Source: Oscillospiraceae bacterium (lineage in GTDB: Bacteria > Bacillota > Clostridia > Oscillospirales > SIG519). From it: DNA of 39,561 bases. Position numbers and translations under genes: made by a program. Position 1 is the first letter of the stretch. Each line of letters begins with the position of its first letter. Below the pieces are notes generated by a model, which ran no database searches, had not been told where the DNA came from, and saw nothing but the letters and a program-made list of their open reading frames with translations. This document shows positions 17,563-26,871 of this stretch, piece by piece. The stretch covers positions 1 through 39,561 of the forward strand of contig SVMS01000020.1 of the NCBI GenBank assembly GCA_015067255.1. Reading direction: 5' to 3'.

Positions 17563-20500
17563 ATGAAAAAACGTCTTTCGATATCGGTTGCGTTGTGTAT
17601 GCTTCTCAGTATAGTTTTAACTCTTTTCGTTACAGTAGCACCTATTTCAGCAGCGTCAACCAATATTACAATTATCAATGACGGTACCTCTGACTTGTCA
17701 AAGCTTTACGGCGGCGACCCGAAAGAATGGTTACCAAGCGGTACCTTTGGTTATGCTCCTAACGGAGGACACGCTAACAGCGACAGCTATAAATATGAAA
17801 ACCCCGAATTTGTCAGAATAAGCGTTTACGATTCCGAAAGCTATTCTAACTGGACAAATGTAGATTATATTCAGATGTATGTATTTAATGACGGTACAAC
17901 TGAAACATATTTACAAATATATATGAAAAGCAATGCAGGAAGCTATGATGGCTTTGAAAGCTATTGCTTTTCCCCTGATGCTGTGGCTTATTTATCCTCT
18001 GACTGTGTGGATTGGTCAAGAGAGGCTGAATTCAAGTCTGAAGATATGTATACTGCGGCAACCTATGCAGGTAAGTACGGACATTTAATTATTCCCGCAG
18101 GCTTTAAGGGATATATAAGAATCCCTGCAACAAGTGAAACCTTATACAATGCAAAAGAGTGGGCTAACGATTACAATAACGCATATTCAAGCGCATTCTT
18201 GTGCGAAAATTTAGATTTTCAGTTCCACTTAGGCGCAAACACAAAGCTCACAGTTGATGATATTGCTCTTGTAGGCGAGGGGGTAGGTGCAAATTTCCCT
18301 GACTATACCTTTACAATGGATGAGTATATTGCAGGCGCTGTTATTCAGCACAGCCCCTATGCAAAAATGCCTGCACATACTCAGGTTTTACACACTGCTC
18401 TTGATTTTGAAAGCAACGTAACCATCAATTCATCACCCAACGACTTAAGTCTTTCCTTTGAACGTTCAACCGATTACAAGGCTACTGGAGATTACTCCTT
18501 AAAGGTTACAGATGGTGCTGATGAAACAGGTACAAGCTTTACTTCTCAGATAAGACCTTCTGCAATAGCAAGAGAGAATATTTCAAAGGCAGAATATTTT
18601 GAATTTTGGGTAAAGAACACATCAAGTGTTGATTACACAATAGTAAACCTTAAATTAAACAACATTCTCGTTGACGCTTCTGCAACTGAAATTACCCGTT
18701 TTGAAGCAGAGGGCTGGCTTAAGCTTAAGGATATGGTTATTCCTGCCGGCTATGAGGGTAAATTCAGAGTAGGCATAAACGGAAACTTTATAAACGTAGG
18801 TGCAAGGTCAAATAGATTGGAATTTTCTCTTAAAGAACAAACAGGTACAGGCGGAACATTATACTTTGATGATTTCTGCTTTGTTGCAGAATACTATCCT
18901 CCCGTAAAGGTTACAATGCCTGAGGGTATGGACAGAGTTGCTGTTATCGAGGACTTTGAAACGGGTATTTCCAATATAAAAAGCGGAATTAACTACATTA
19001 AGCTTGACTTTGCCTCCACCACAGATTTTGTTGACGAGGGAAGTAAGGCTATGAAGCTTACAACGCTTTCTCAGACAGGCGGTTCTGAACCTGTTACTCA
19101 GATTCAGTTTGTAAACGGAGGCGAGGCAAACGCTGAGGGCGCTAAATATCTTCAGTTCTGGGTTAAGAATACCTCTGCTGTTGAATTTGGTGTAACTTGG
19201 GTACAAATCAACGGAGAGCTGCTTAATGCTAAGCTTTATGAGATTTCTCTTTTCAAAGACGGAGATTGGTATCTTGTTAACAAATACAACAAGGCAGACG
19301 ATATTTTTGCAATTCCCGCAGGCTATGAGGGCCATATCAGAATAAAAATCGACGGTTCAGAAAACGGATATAAGGTTAAAAACGATTATATCGACAAATT
19401 CGAGCTTGCTATCTGGGAAGAAACAAGAACAGCAAATTCCGTTCTTTATATTGACGATTTCTGCACAGTAGGTACACCTCCTGCACCATATGTAAAAACA
19501 GAGGTTACAATGCCTGAGGGTATGGAAGTTGTTAAGGTTGTGCTTGATGCAGAGGATGTAAACATAAAATCAATCGGCAGCGGTATCAACTTTGTTCCTG
19601 TTAAATTCTCATTATACGAGGGCTTTGCAGGAGAAGGAAAATATTCCATCGAAATAAAGAATACGGGAGAAAGCGGCGGAAGTCCTGCTATTTCCGAATT
19701 CCAGCCTAAAGACAGCTTCCTTAACTGGACAGGCGCAAGATATTTCGAATTTAAGGTTACAAACCCCACAGAGTATGATTACGGTATTAGCTGGATTAAG
19801 ATTAACAATATAGCCTATAACCTTAAAAACACCGAAATTTCATATTCTGAAAACGGTAAGTGGTATAACGCTGAAAACAACAATTATCAGAACGGTATCA
19901 AGATATACCCCGGATATGAGGGCTATATCAGAGTTAAGCTTACAGGAATAGAGAATGAAATAGAGGACTTTTCAGTAGTAAACGGCTTTATGTTCGGTGT
20001 ATATCAGAAAAACAGAACAGAAGGTCTTGCTATTTACGTAGACGATTTCAGAGTAATCGGCTATATGGATGAGCATACAGAGCCTGAAGACAATCTTCAG
20101 CCCTATACAGAATTCCCTGTTGATGAGGTTATTGAAAAGATTGAAAAAGGCAAAACAGAAATTACCTGTTATCTCCTTTCAAACGGCACTATTCCAGAAA
20201 AGGTAATAGCTGCAATAAAAGGTAAAGATATAAATCTTAACGTAGGCGTATTCAACGAGGCAGGAAGAACTCTTTATCAGGTAAGACTTAACGGATTGAA
20301 TATAACAGAGGAAGCTGATTACGTTTTAGGCACTGAAATCGGCGAGGTTAAAACTGACGGAGAAGCACTTATTCTCCCTGTTAAATTGCCCGAAAACAAA
20401 AATAAGGCTGATATTGCCGTAAATGTTTTAGGCATATATCCCGCGCAATCCAACCTTTTCTTCTATAAGGAAAAGGGAGAAAGCGCTGTAATGTGTGAAT

Positions 20501-20739
20501 ACGACAGAGAAACAGAAAGCACAGGCTTTGTTGTTATCAACGAATCACAAAGCGGAAGCTATTTCCTCTCCGATGTTATACTTGATAAATATGACAATGA
20601 CATTATTCCACAGGGCGATATTACAAGTCCAGACACTTCTGACAGACAGGGAATGATGGCAAAATTCTATATTTTTTCGGCATTCTTATCAGTTATTTCA
20701 ATAACAGTTATTCTTAAGAGAAGGAGACTTGTTAAATGA
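17563..20739 (+). CDS. Surface-anchored multi-module glycan-binding protein: A-B-B-B
   Basis: A 1058-residue protein with a signal peptide (about 1-31, ending PISAAST). It has one A module (about 33-255), three B modules (about 275-443, 460-638, 653-835), a further domain (about 850-1015) and a C-terminal anchor. The B modules repeat MPEGMxxVxV(I/L)xDxE as a start and (L/A)Y(I/V/F)DDF as an end. The end of the protein has SPDTSD, a hydrophobic stretch and KRRRLVK, like a degenerate sortase signal or a simple C-terminal membrane anchor. No catalytic motif was found. AAGGAG precedes the ATG. The stop codon overlaps the start of the next gene by 4 nt (ATGA), so translation is probably coupled to that binding protein. 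Confidence 0.8.
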   Translation: MKKRLSISVALCMLLSIVLTLFVTVAPISAASTNITIINDGTSDLSKLYGGDPKEWLPSGTFGYAPNGGHANSDSYKYENPEFVRISVYDSESYSNWTNVDYIQMYVFNDGTTETYLQIYMKSNAGSYDGFESYCFSPDAVAYLSSDCVDWSREAEFKSEDMYTAATYAGKYGHLIIPAGFKGYIRIPATSETLYNAKEWANDYNNAYSSAFLCENLDFQFHLGANTKLTVDDIALVGEGVGANFPDYTFTMDEYIAGAVIQHSPYAKMPAHTQVLHTALDFESNVTINSSPNDLSLSFERSTDYKATGDYSLKVTDGADETGTSFTSQIRPSAIARENISKAEYFEFWVKNTSSVDYTIVNLKLNNILVDASATEITRFEAEGWLKLKDMVIPAGYEGKFRVGINGNFINVGARSNRLEFSLKEQTGTGGTLYFDDFCFVAEYYPPVKVTMPEGMDRVAVIEDFETGISNIKSGINYIKLDFASTTDFVDEGSKAMKLTTLSQTGGSEPVTQIQFVNGGEANAEGAKYLQFWVKNTSAVEFGVTWVQINGELLNAKLYEISLFKDGDWYLVNKYNKADDIFAIPAGYEGHIRIKIDGSENGYKVKNDYIDKFELAIWEETRTANSVLYIDDFCTVGTPPAPYVKTEVTMPEGMEVVKVVLDAEDVNIKSIGSGINFVPVKFSLYEGFAGEGKYSIEIKNTGESGGSPAISEFQPKDSFLNWTGARYFEFKVTNPTEYDYGISWIKINNIAYNLKNTEISYSENGKWYNAENNNYQNGIKIYPGYEGYIRVKLTGIENEIEDFSVVNGFMFGVYQKNRTEGLAIYVDDFRVIGYMDEHTEPEDNLQPYTEFPVDEVIEKIEKGKTEITCYLLSNGTIPEKVIAAIKGKDINLNVGVFNEAGRTLYQVRLNGLNITEEADYVLGTEIGEVKTDGEALILPVKLPENKNKADIAVNVLGIYPAQSNLFFYKEKGESAVMCEYDRETESTGFVVINESQSGSYFLSDVILDKYDNDIIPQGDITSPDTSDRQGMMAKFYIFSAFLSVISITVILKRRRLVK
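18385..20065 (+). repeat. Three tandem B modules
   Basis: Units run approximately 18385-18890, 18940-19475 and 19520-20065. Shared features are SGINY(I)/SGINF(V), (K/R)Y(L/F)(Q/E)F.V.N, EIS/EIT followed by G.WY or GWLKL, (I)PAGYEG or YPGYEGYIR, and a final DDF. They match the two B modules at 13075-14165. Confidence 0.75.
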
Positions 20740-22106
20740 AAAGAATAATAAGCATAATTATTTGTCTTATAATGGTGCTTTCTGTATTGTGCGGCTGTGG
20801 AAACACAGCCGACACAAACAATCCTGCTGACAGCGACGGAAAAGATTTAGGCGGCAGAACCTTTAAAATTATGGTTAACGGTTGGAATATTCCCGACCTT
20901 AAGGATGAAAAGGATTCCTTTGCGCAGACAGCAAAAAAATTCGGCTGTAATTTCGAATTTATAGAGTTTTCAGACGAAATTGCAACATATAACAATCTCG
21001 TTATGAGCTATCTCGCAGGTACAGCTGACTACGATGCTCTTGTTATGAGAGGCTACAATGTATGTCCTCTTTATTCTGCATCGGGCGTTATTCTCAATAT
21101 GAGCAAACACTATGATTTTAAAACTGACAAAACCTGGTCTAATCCCCTTGTTTCTTCCGTAGGCGTATGGAGGGGCGACAGATACGGTCTTCCCGTACAT
21201 CCCGTTGAAACAGGCTATGCAATCTGGTATAACAAGAGTATGTTAAGTCAGGCTAATATTCCTGATTTATGGGAATATGTAGAAAACAACACCTGGACCT
21301 TTGAAACCTTCAGAGAGGTTTGTAAAAAGCTTACTCAGGTTAAAAACGGTAAGACCACAGTTTACGGCTTTGCAGGAGAAGAAATTTTCAGCTCCTTTAT
21401 GCTTGCAAACGGCGGTACATTCATTGACATCAACGGCGAAAAGGCTCAGCTTAAAATATCAGAAGACGCAAATATAAACGCTATGCAGTATGTGCTTGAC
21501 CTTTACAACGTTGATAAGTCCATTCCCTCCAAGGCTTTGATTGAGGAATGGGGCAACCCCTCTGTGCTTGATATGTTCTCCACAGGCAAGGTTGCTATGA
21601 CAGCTTACGGTGTATGGGCAGGCCCTGCTTTCCAGAATGCAGGTATGAAGCCTGAAAATCTCGGCTGGATTTACTTCCCCAAGGGTGAAGATGCAACCGA
21701 CTATGTTGTTCCCGGACTTACACCCCCAAGAACAATGGTTGTTCCCTCTCTTGCAAAAAATCCCGAAGATATAGTGGCAGTTCTTGCAGATGCTTTGGGC
21801 TATTGGGGAGAAACAAAGGAATACCCCAAAACAATCGAGAGCTATTATGATGAAGTATTGGAAAATGACCAGATGCTTGATATCCTTGTAGGTAATAATA
21901 AAAAATGCTACATCGAGGGTGCGGCTCTTACAAAATACACCAATCTTTACAATTATGAGGGCATTCTTAACGTATACGGAGAAATGACAGATAAGCTTCT
22001 TGCAAATGAGCTTACTCCTAAAGCCGCAGTAGAAAGCTACTCTTCAAAAATTCAAAGCAAAATTGATGTTATTGAAAACGGAATCAATCTGGAAGATTAC
22101 GAATAA
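20736..22106 (+). CDS. Carbohydrate ABC transporter solute-binding lipoprotein (family 1)
   Basis: A 456-residue lipoprotein with signal MKRIISIIICLIMVLSVLCGCG and lipobox LCGC. The length and pattern (YGLPVHPVETGYAIWYNKSML, DYDALVMRGYN, NTWTFETFREVCKKL, FSTGKVAMTAYGVWAG) match family 1 extracellular sugar-binding proteins. It should bind oligosaccharides outside the membrane and deliver them to the MalF/MalG-type permeases downstream. Its ATG overlaps the upstream surface-protein stop codon, which suggests coordinated amounts. A strong hairpin follows the gene. A second, much larger binding protein comes next, so either two substrates are used or the two proteins act in sequence. Confidence 0.9.
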   Translation: MKRIISIIICLIMVLSVLCGCGNTADTNNPADSDGKDLGGRTFKIMVNGWNIPDLKDEKDSFAQTAKKFGCNFEFIEFSDEIATYNNLVMSYLAGTADYDALVMRGYNVCPLYSASGVILNMSKHYDFKTDKTWSNPLVSSVGVWRGDRYGLPVHPVETGYAIWYNKSMLSQANIPDLWEYVENNTWTFETFREVCKKLTQVKNGKTTVYGFAGEEIFSSFMLANGGTFIDINGEKAQLKISEDANINAMQYVLDLYNVDKSIPSKALIEEWGNPSVLDMFSTGKVAMTAYGVWAGPAFQNAGMKPENLGWIYFPKGEDATDYVVPGLTPPRTMVVPSLAKNPEDIVAVLADALGYWGETKEYPKTIESYYDEVLENDQMLDILVGNNKKCYIEGAALTKYTNLYNYEGILNVYGEMTDKLLANELTPKAAVESYSSKIQSKIDVIENGINLEDYE

Positions 22107-22114
22107 TTCATAAG

Positions 22115-22150
22115 AGTTTGTCGAAACGCTTTCAAGCGTTTCGACAAACT
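22115..22150 (+). promoter_or_regulatory. Long perfect intercistronic hairpin after the binding-protein gene
   Basis: AGTTTGTCGAAACGCTT (22115-22131) pairs perfectly with 22134-22150. No T-run follows. Such structures after binding-protein genes often stabilise the upstream mRNA or partly terminate transcription, giving more binding protein than permease; that role is inferred here. Confidence 0.7.
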
Positions 22151-22179
22151 GCAATCATTATTATAATAGGGTAATAAAT

Positions 22180-25008
22180 ATGAAAAAAATTATAGCATTT
22201 CTTGTCATTATAAGTATAATGTTGGGCAACTTAATTATTGCTTCATCAGAGGAAGATACTACACTGTCTTCCTCCAATGTCGCATCCGATTATTCAGAAT
22301 ATAAGGTGCAAAATGCACAGGTGAATAAAGCAACCGAAGAAATAGTTATCAAAGCTATGGAGTTTTCCTCATACGAAGGAACACAGCCGCAGGCAGACGG
22401 AGAGATTCTTTATATTCCCGACGGATGTACTGTGAAATATAAGCTTAACATTGTAGAGGCGGGAATGTATAATTTGGCGCTTTGCTATGCTGCTGCCGAG
22501 GGAAAAGGACTGACCATTGAAAGAGGAATAAAAATCAACGGAAAGGTCCCCTTTGATTCGGCGGCAAGTATAGGTCTTTGCAGAATTTTTGCGGATGCAG
22601 AGAGTTTTAAAAAAGAAGGCAACGAATACCGTCCGCAGCAAAAAGAACAAGAAGTTTTTGCTGAAAGATATGTTACAGGCAGCGGAATTGAAAGTGATAC
22701 CGTTTTTGAGTTTAATTTTGAAAGCGGAGAAAACGAATTAGAGCTTACATATCTTTCGGAGCCTATGAAGCTTAAATATATAAAGCTTTGCCGTAAGGAG
22801 CAGGTACCTTCTTACAGCGAATACCTTTCTGCCAATTCAAATAACACCGCAAAGGCAAGCGGAGAAATCAAATTTCAGGCAGAGGATACGTATCTTAAAT
22901 CAGATGCAAGCTTATTCCCTCTTTCAGACCGTTCATCTGCGGCTAACGAGCCTATAAGCACAGTTTATACAAAGCTTAATTCAATCGGCGGAGAAAATTG
23001 GAGTATCCCTAAGCAGTGGATAAGCTGGAAATTTACTGTAAAAGAGGACGGCTGGTATAATCTCGGAATGAGATTAAGGCAGAATTTCAATTCAGGAACA
23101 GTTTCTAACAGAAGCCTTTATATTGACGGACAGCTTCCTTTTGCAGAGTGTGAGGAAATATCAGTTAAACACAGCCGTCAATGGCAGATGTTTACTCCTA
23201 AAAATGATGAAGGAAGCTATAAGTTTTATTTGACAGCAGGGGAACATACCATTACTCTTTACAATTCAATAGGTATTCTTTCCGACGTTATAAACAGAAC
23301 AAATGACTCTATGACGCTTCTTTCAAGCGTCTACAGACAAGTAATGATGATAACCGGGCCCAGCCCAGATGCATACAGAGATTATAAGATTGATAAAATA
23401 CTGCCCTCTGCAATGACAGCCTTTGAAGAGCAGTCAAAAGAACTGAGAGCTGTCTGTGAAGAGTTAGAGGGTATTGCAGGCAGAAGTAGTACAGGCTATG
23501 CATCAATACAAAAGCTTTTAATTCAGCTTGAAAGCTTTTTAGAAAAGCCCTCTTCTATTCCTGCAAGGCTTGACTCCTTCCGTTCAAATATAAGCGATGT
23601 TTCTTCCTGGGTGCTTGAATGTATAAATCAGCCCCTTTTGATAGATTATTTTGTATTTGAGCCGGTCGGACAAGAAATGCCTAAGGCAAACAGCGGCTTT
23701 TTCAAAAACCTTGTGTTTGGAATAGAGCAGTTTATTCAATCCTTTGTAAATGACTATAATAATATTTCTTTTACTGATTCAGAAGATATTTCCGAAAGTA
23801 TTACTCTTTGGATGGGAGCAACAGTAGCGGCAACAAGCGGCGCAAATGTCATAGGAAGCGGTCGAGACCAGGCTACAGCCTTGAAAAATTTAACTGACAG
23901 TTATTTTATACCGCAGAAAAAGATAAATGTTAACGTGCGTCTTGTTGATATGGCTTCCTTGCTTCCTGCGGTAGCATCGGGTATGGGTCCTGATGTTGCC
24001 ATAGGACAGGACAGAGCAAATCCTATGAATTATGCATACAGAGGCGCTCTTGTAAATCTTTCGGAGTTTGACGATATTAAAGAGGCAACCTCAGACTTTT
24101 TCCCTGAAGCACTCACCTCCTTCAGATACGGCGATGAAATATATGCACTTCCTGAAACCTTTGCATTTTCTCTTATGTTTTACAGGACAGATGTTCTTTC
24201 AGAGCTTGGAATAGAGGTTCCTAAAACTTGGGATGAGCTATATACAATAATTCCCAAGCTTTCAAATAAATATATGACAGTTGGTTTGCCCCTCTTATCT
24301 ACTGACAGCATAGAGCTTTTCCTTGCTCTTTTATATCAAAAGGGCGGAGAGGTTTATGATAAAGGGTATACCAAAACATTACTTGACAGCGAGGTTTCAA
24401 TTGAAGCCTTTAACGAATGGACAGATTTTTATACAAAATACGGGGTTGACCAAAAGGTTGACCTTCTCACAAGATTCAGAACAGGTGAAAGTCCCATTGT
24501 AATTACCCAGTACAGCTTTTACAATCAAATAGTTGCGACTGCTCCCGAGCTTATGGGAAAATGGGATGTAACAGGAGTTCCGGGATATGATGTAAATGAC
24601 AATTGTGTTTACGGAACGGGTACGGGAGCAGTTATATTTAAAAATTCCAAGAAAAAAGAAGAGGCTTGGGAATTTTTGAAATGGTGGACAAACGCTGATA
24701 TTCAGGTTGCTTTCAATCAGGAGCTGGAGGCAATTTTAGGTGAGTCTGCAAGAATTCCGACAGCCAATGCAAAGGCTCTTGAAAGACTTCCCTGGAATTC
24801 AAAAATGTTAAACGTAATTAAAAAGCAGTCTGAAAATGCAAAGGGCCTTCCCGAAGTGCCCGGAAGCTATCTTACAACAAGATATCTTTCAATGGCGGCA
24901 AGGCTTGTAATAAATAACGGTGTAATGGCAAGAGATTCTATAATGAGCTATGCTTTACAGATAAATGACGAGATTGATTCAATGAGAAAAGAATTCGGAC
25001 TTGATTAA
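22180..25008 (+). CDS. Extra-large solute-binding protein with N-terminal binding-type domains
   Basis: A 942-residue protein, about twice the usual length for a sugar-binding protein. An N-terminal signal segment (about 1-24) lacks a lipobox cysteine. Residues about 55-210 and 225-410 look like two beta-sandwich carbohydrate-binding-type domains (YKLNIVEAGMYNLALCYA with FNFESGENELELTYL; WKFTVKEDGWYNLGMRL with YLTAGEHTITLYNS). A helical stretch (about 420-500) follows. The C-terminal part (about 545-940) is a family 1 binding fold (GSGRDQATALKNL, MGPDVAIGQDRANPMNYAYRGALVNLSEF, YALPETFAFSLMFYRTDVL, PKTWDELYTII). It directly precedes the first permease pair and is probably their binding protein. 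It may be tethered by an uncleaved signal. Confidence 0.8.
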   Translation: MKKIIAFLVIISIMLGNLIIASSEEDTTLSSSNVASDYSEYKVQNAQVNKATEEIVIKAMEFSSYEGTQPQADGEILYIPDGCTVKYKLNIVEAGMYNLALCYAAAEGKGLTIERGIKINGKVPFDSAASIGLCRIFADAESFKKEGNEYRPQQKEQEVFAERYVTGSGIESDTVFEFNFESGENELELTYLSEPMKLKYIKLCRKEQVPSYSEYLSANSNNTAKASGEIKFQAEDTYLKSDASLFPLSDRSSAANEPISTVYTKLNSIGGENWSIPKQWISWKFTVKEDGWYNLGMRLRQNFNSGTVSNRSLYIDGQLPFAECEEISVKHSRQWQMFTPKNDEGSYKFYLTAGEHTITLYNSIGILSDVINRTNDSMTLLSSVYRQVMMITGPSPDAYRDYKIDKILPSAMTAFEEQSKELRAVCEELEGIAGRSSTGYASIQKLLIQLESFLEKPSSIPARLDSFRSNISDVSSWVLECINQPLLIDYFVFEPVGQEMPKANSGFFKNLVFGIEQFIQSFVNDYNNISFTDSEDISESITLWMGATVAATSGANVIGSGRDQATALKNLTDSYFIPQKKINVNVRLVDMASLLPAVASGMGPDVAIGQDRANPMNYAYRGALVNLSEFDDIKEATSDFFPEALTSFRYGDEIYALPETFAFSLMFYRTDVLSELGIEVPKTWDELYTIIPKLSNKYMTVGLPLLSTDSIELFLALLYQKGGEVYDKGYTKTLLDSEVSIEAFNEWTDFYTKYGVDQKVDLLTRFRTGESPIVITQYSFYNQIVATAPELMGKWDVTGVPGYDVNDNCVYGTGTGAVIFKNSKKKEEAWEFLKWWTNADIQVAFNQELEAILGESARIPTANAKALERLPWNSKMLNVIKKQSENAKGLPEVPGSYLTTRYLSMAARLVINNGVMARDSIMSYALQINDEIDSMRKEFGLD

Positions 25009-25025
25009 GAAAGGGGATAAATTCT

Positions 25026-25946
25026 GTGGTACGCAATCCTATACGCGACAGAGCGTCAGCTTTACTTCAAGAAATATATAAAAAAAGAGTATCCTATCTT
25101 ATGATGGCTCCTTTCCTTATCATATTCTTTTTGTTTACTGTATGGCCTGTAATATATTCATTGGGTATGAGCTTTACAAGCTTCAATGTATTTGAGCCCG
25201 CAAAGTTTGTCGGAATGGATAATTATGTAAAGCTGTTCTTTAAAGACGATTTGTTTTTGACAGCTATGCAAAACACAATACTGTTTGCTCTTATAACAGG
25301 ACCTGTAAGCTATATAATGTGTCTTTTCTTTGCATGGGTTGTAAATGAGCTTGAAGGCTCTATGCGTGCAATAATGACAACTATTTTATACGCTCCCTCA
25401 ATAGCGGGAAACGTATTTATAATATGGCTTGTTGTATTTGACGGAGATATATACGGATATCTCAACAGCTTTCTTTTACAGCTTGGGTTTATTGATGAGC
25501 CTATACAATGGCTTCAAGACCCTACCCATATGATGTGGATAGTAATATTGGTTCAGCTATGGATAAGCCTTGGAACCTCCTTTCTTACCCTGAGAGCAGG
25601 CTTTAATACTATTGATAAATCATACTATGAAGCGGCAGCGGTGGACGGAATGAAAAACCGTTGGCAAGAGCTGTGGTATGTTACTCTTCCTATGATGGCA
25701 CCTCATCTTATGCTTTCAGCTGTGCTTTCTATAACTGCAGCCTTTGGCTCAGGACACGTGGCACAGATTTTATGCGGTATTCCCAGTACAAACTATGCTA
25801 CATATTTACTTATACATCATCTGCAGGATTTTGGTACAGTACGATATCAGAGAGGATATGCGGCGGCTATTGCTACCGTACTCTTCCTTATGTCCGTAAT
25901 TGCCAATACCCTTGCAAAAAAATTCATAAGAAGGGTTGGAAAATAA
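25026..25946 (+). CDS. Carbohydrate ABC transporter permease, MalF type
   Basis: A 306-residue inner-membrane permease with about six transmembrane helices. The EAA loop that contacts the ATPase is visible as YYEAAAVDGMKNRWQELWYVTLP. The N-terminus RVSYLMMAPFLIIFFLFTVWPVIYSLGMSF is typical of the MalF/UgpA-type subfamily. The GTG start at 25026 is preceded by GAAAGGGG, 17 bp after the upstream stop. It should form a heterodimer with the next gene product, whose ATG directly follows its stop codon. No ATPase gene is in the locus, so a shared MsiK-like ATPase encoded elsewhere is expected. Confidence 0.93.
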   Translation: MVRNPIRDRASALLQEIYKKRVSYLMMAPFLIIFFLFTVWPVIYSLGMSFTSFNVFEPAKFVGMDNYVKLFFKDDLFLTAMQNTILFALITGPVSYIMCLFFAWVVNELEGSMRAIMTTILYAPSIAGNVFIIWLVVFDGDIYGYLNSFLLQLGFIDEPIQWLQDPTHMMWIVILVQLWISLGTSFLTLRAGFNTIDKSYYEAAAVDGMKNRWQELWYVTLPMMAPHLMLSAVLSITAAFGSGHVAQILCGIPSTNYATYLLIHHLQDFGTVRYQRGYAAAIATVLFLMSVIANTLAKKFIRRVGK

Positions 25947-26837
25947 ATGAAAGCATCACATAAGCGTATACTTAAAAAAATATTTTCCAACAAAGCAAAA
26001 AAGGTAAACAGAAGTAAAACGGGAAATCTTTTTATATTTATCGTTTTGCTTGTCTTTGGTCTTTACAGTGCGCTTCCTCTTATATTGGCTGTACTGCAAT
26101 CAATAAAGCCTTTAAACGAGCTGTTTTTATATCCCCCGAGATTTTGGGTTGAATCGCCCACAGTCGATAACTATTTTTCCCTTGTGGATTTAATGACAAC
26201 CAGCTGGGTTCCTTTTTCAAGATATACTTTCAATACAATTCTTATATCTGTTGTAGGAACTGTCGGGCATATAATAATTGCTGCGATGTGTGCATATCCT
26301 CTGGCTAAAAATAAGGTGCCGGGTGAAAAAATCATTTTCGGAATAATAGTATATTCCCTTATGATTCAGCCTACAGTTGCAGATATAGCAAATTATCAGA
26401 CAATGGCGTCTCTCAATTTTCTTGACAGCTATTGGGCAGTAATAATTCCTGCCTTTGGCTCAAGCCTCGGTCTTTATATTATGAAAAATTTTATCAGCGT
26501 TCTTCCTGATTCTATACTTGAAGCAGCAAGAATAGACGGTGCTGGCGAATTTAAAATATTCTGGCGTATAGTTATGCCAAATGCAAAGCCCGGATGGCTG
26601 ACTCTTGCAATATTCTCATTCCAAGGCTTGTGGAACGGAACAAACTCGACGTATATTTACAGCGAGGAGCTTAAAACCTTGCCCTATGCGTTAAATCAGA
26701 TTATCGCAGGCGGTATAACAAGAGCCGGAGCAGGTGCTGCTGTTGCTGTTGTTATGATGATTGTTCCTATTATCTTCTTTATTTTAACCCAAAGCAATAT
26801 TATGGAAACGATGGCATCCTCCGGAATGAAGGATTAA
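25947..26837 (+). CDS. Carbohydrate ABC transporter permease, MalG type
   Basis: A 296-residue permease with a short basic cytosolic N-terminus and about six transmembrane segments. The EAA loop is SILEAARIDGAGEFKIFWRIVMPNAKPGW, read in two parts as EAARIDGAGEFKIFW and RIVMPNAKP. It is the partner of the preceding MalF-type protein; the two genes abut without a gap. Together with the large binding protein they form the first import system of the locus. The substrate is probably an oligosaccharide released by the surface enzymes, which is inference from context. Confidence 0.93.
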   Translation: MKASHKRILKKIFSNKAKKVNRSKTGNLFIFIVLLVFGLYSALPLILAVLQSIKPLNELFLYPPRFWVESPTVDNYFSLVDLMTTSWVPFSRYTFNTILISVVGTVGHIIIAAMCAYPLAKNKVPGEKIIFGIIVYSLMIQPTVADIANYQTMASLNFLDSYWAVIIPAFGSSLGLYIMKNFISVLPDSILEAARIDGAGEFKIFWRIVMPNAKPGWLTLAIFSFQGLWNGTNSTYIYSEELKTLPYALNQIIAGGITRAGAGAAVAVVMMIVPIIFFILTQSNIMETMASSGMKD

Positions 26838-26871
26838 TATTTTTTCAACATTTATGAAAGGAGAAAACGGT

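Noticed and set aside
17112-17678. 188-codon minus-strand open frame across the linker and gene junction
   Set aside because: It arises from the low-complexity Ser/Thr/Glu linker read in reverse and overlaps two real genes.
26854-26871. ATG start for the NHL-repeat protein
   Set aside because: This ATG directly abuts and precedes the AAAGGAG sequence that serves the GTG at 26872, where the signal peptide begins.
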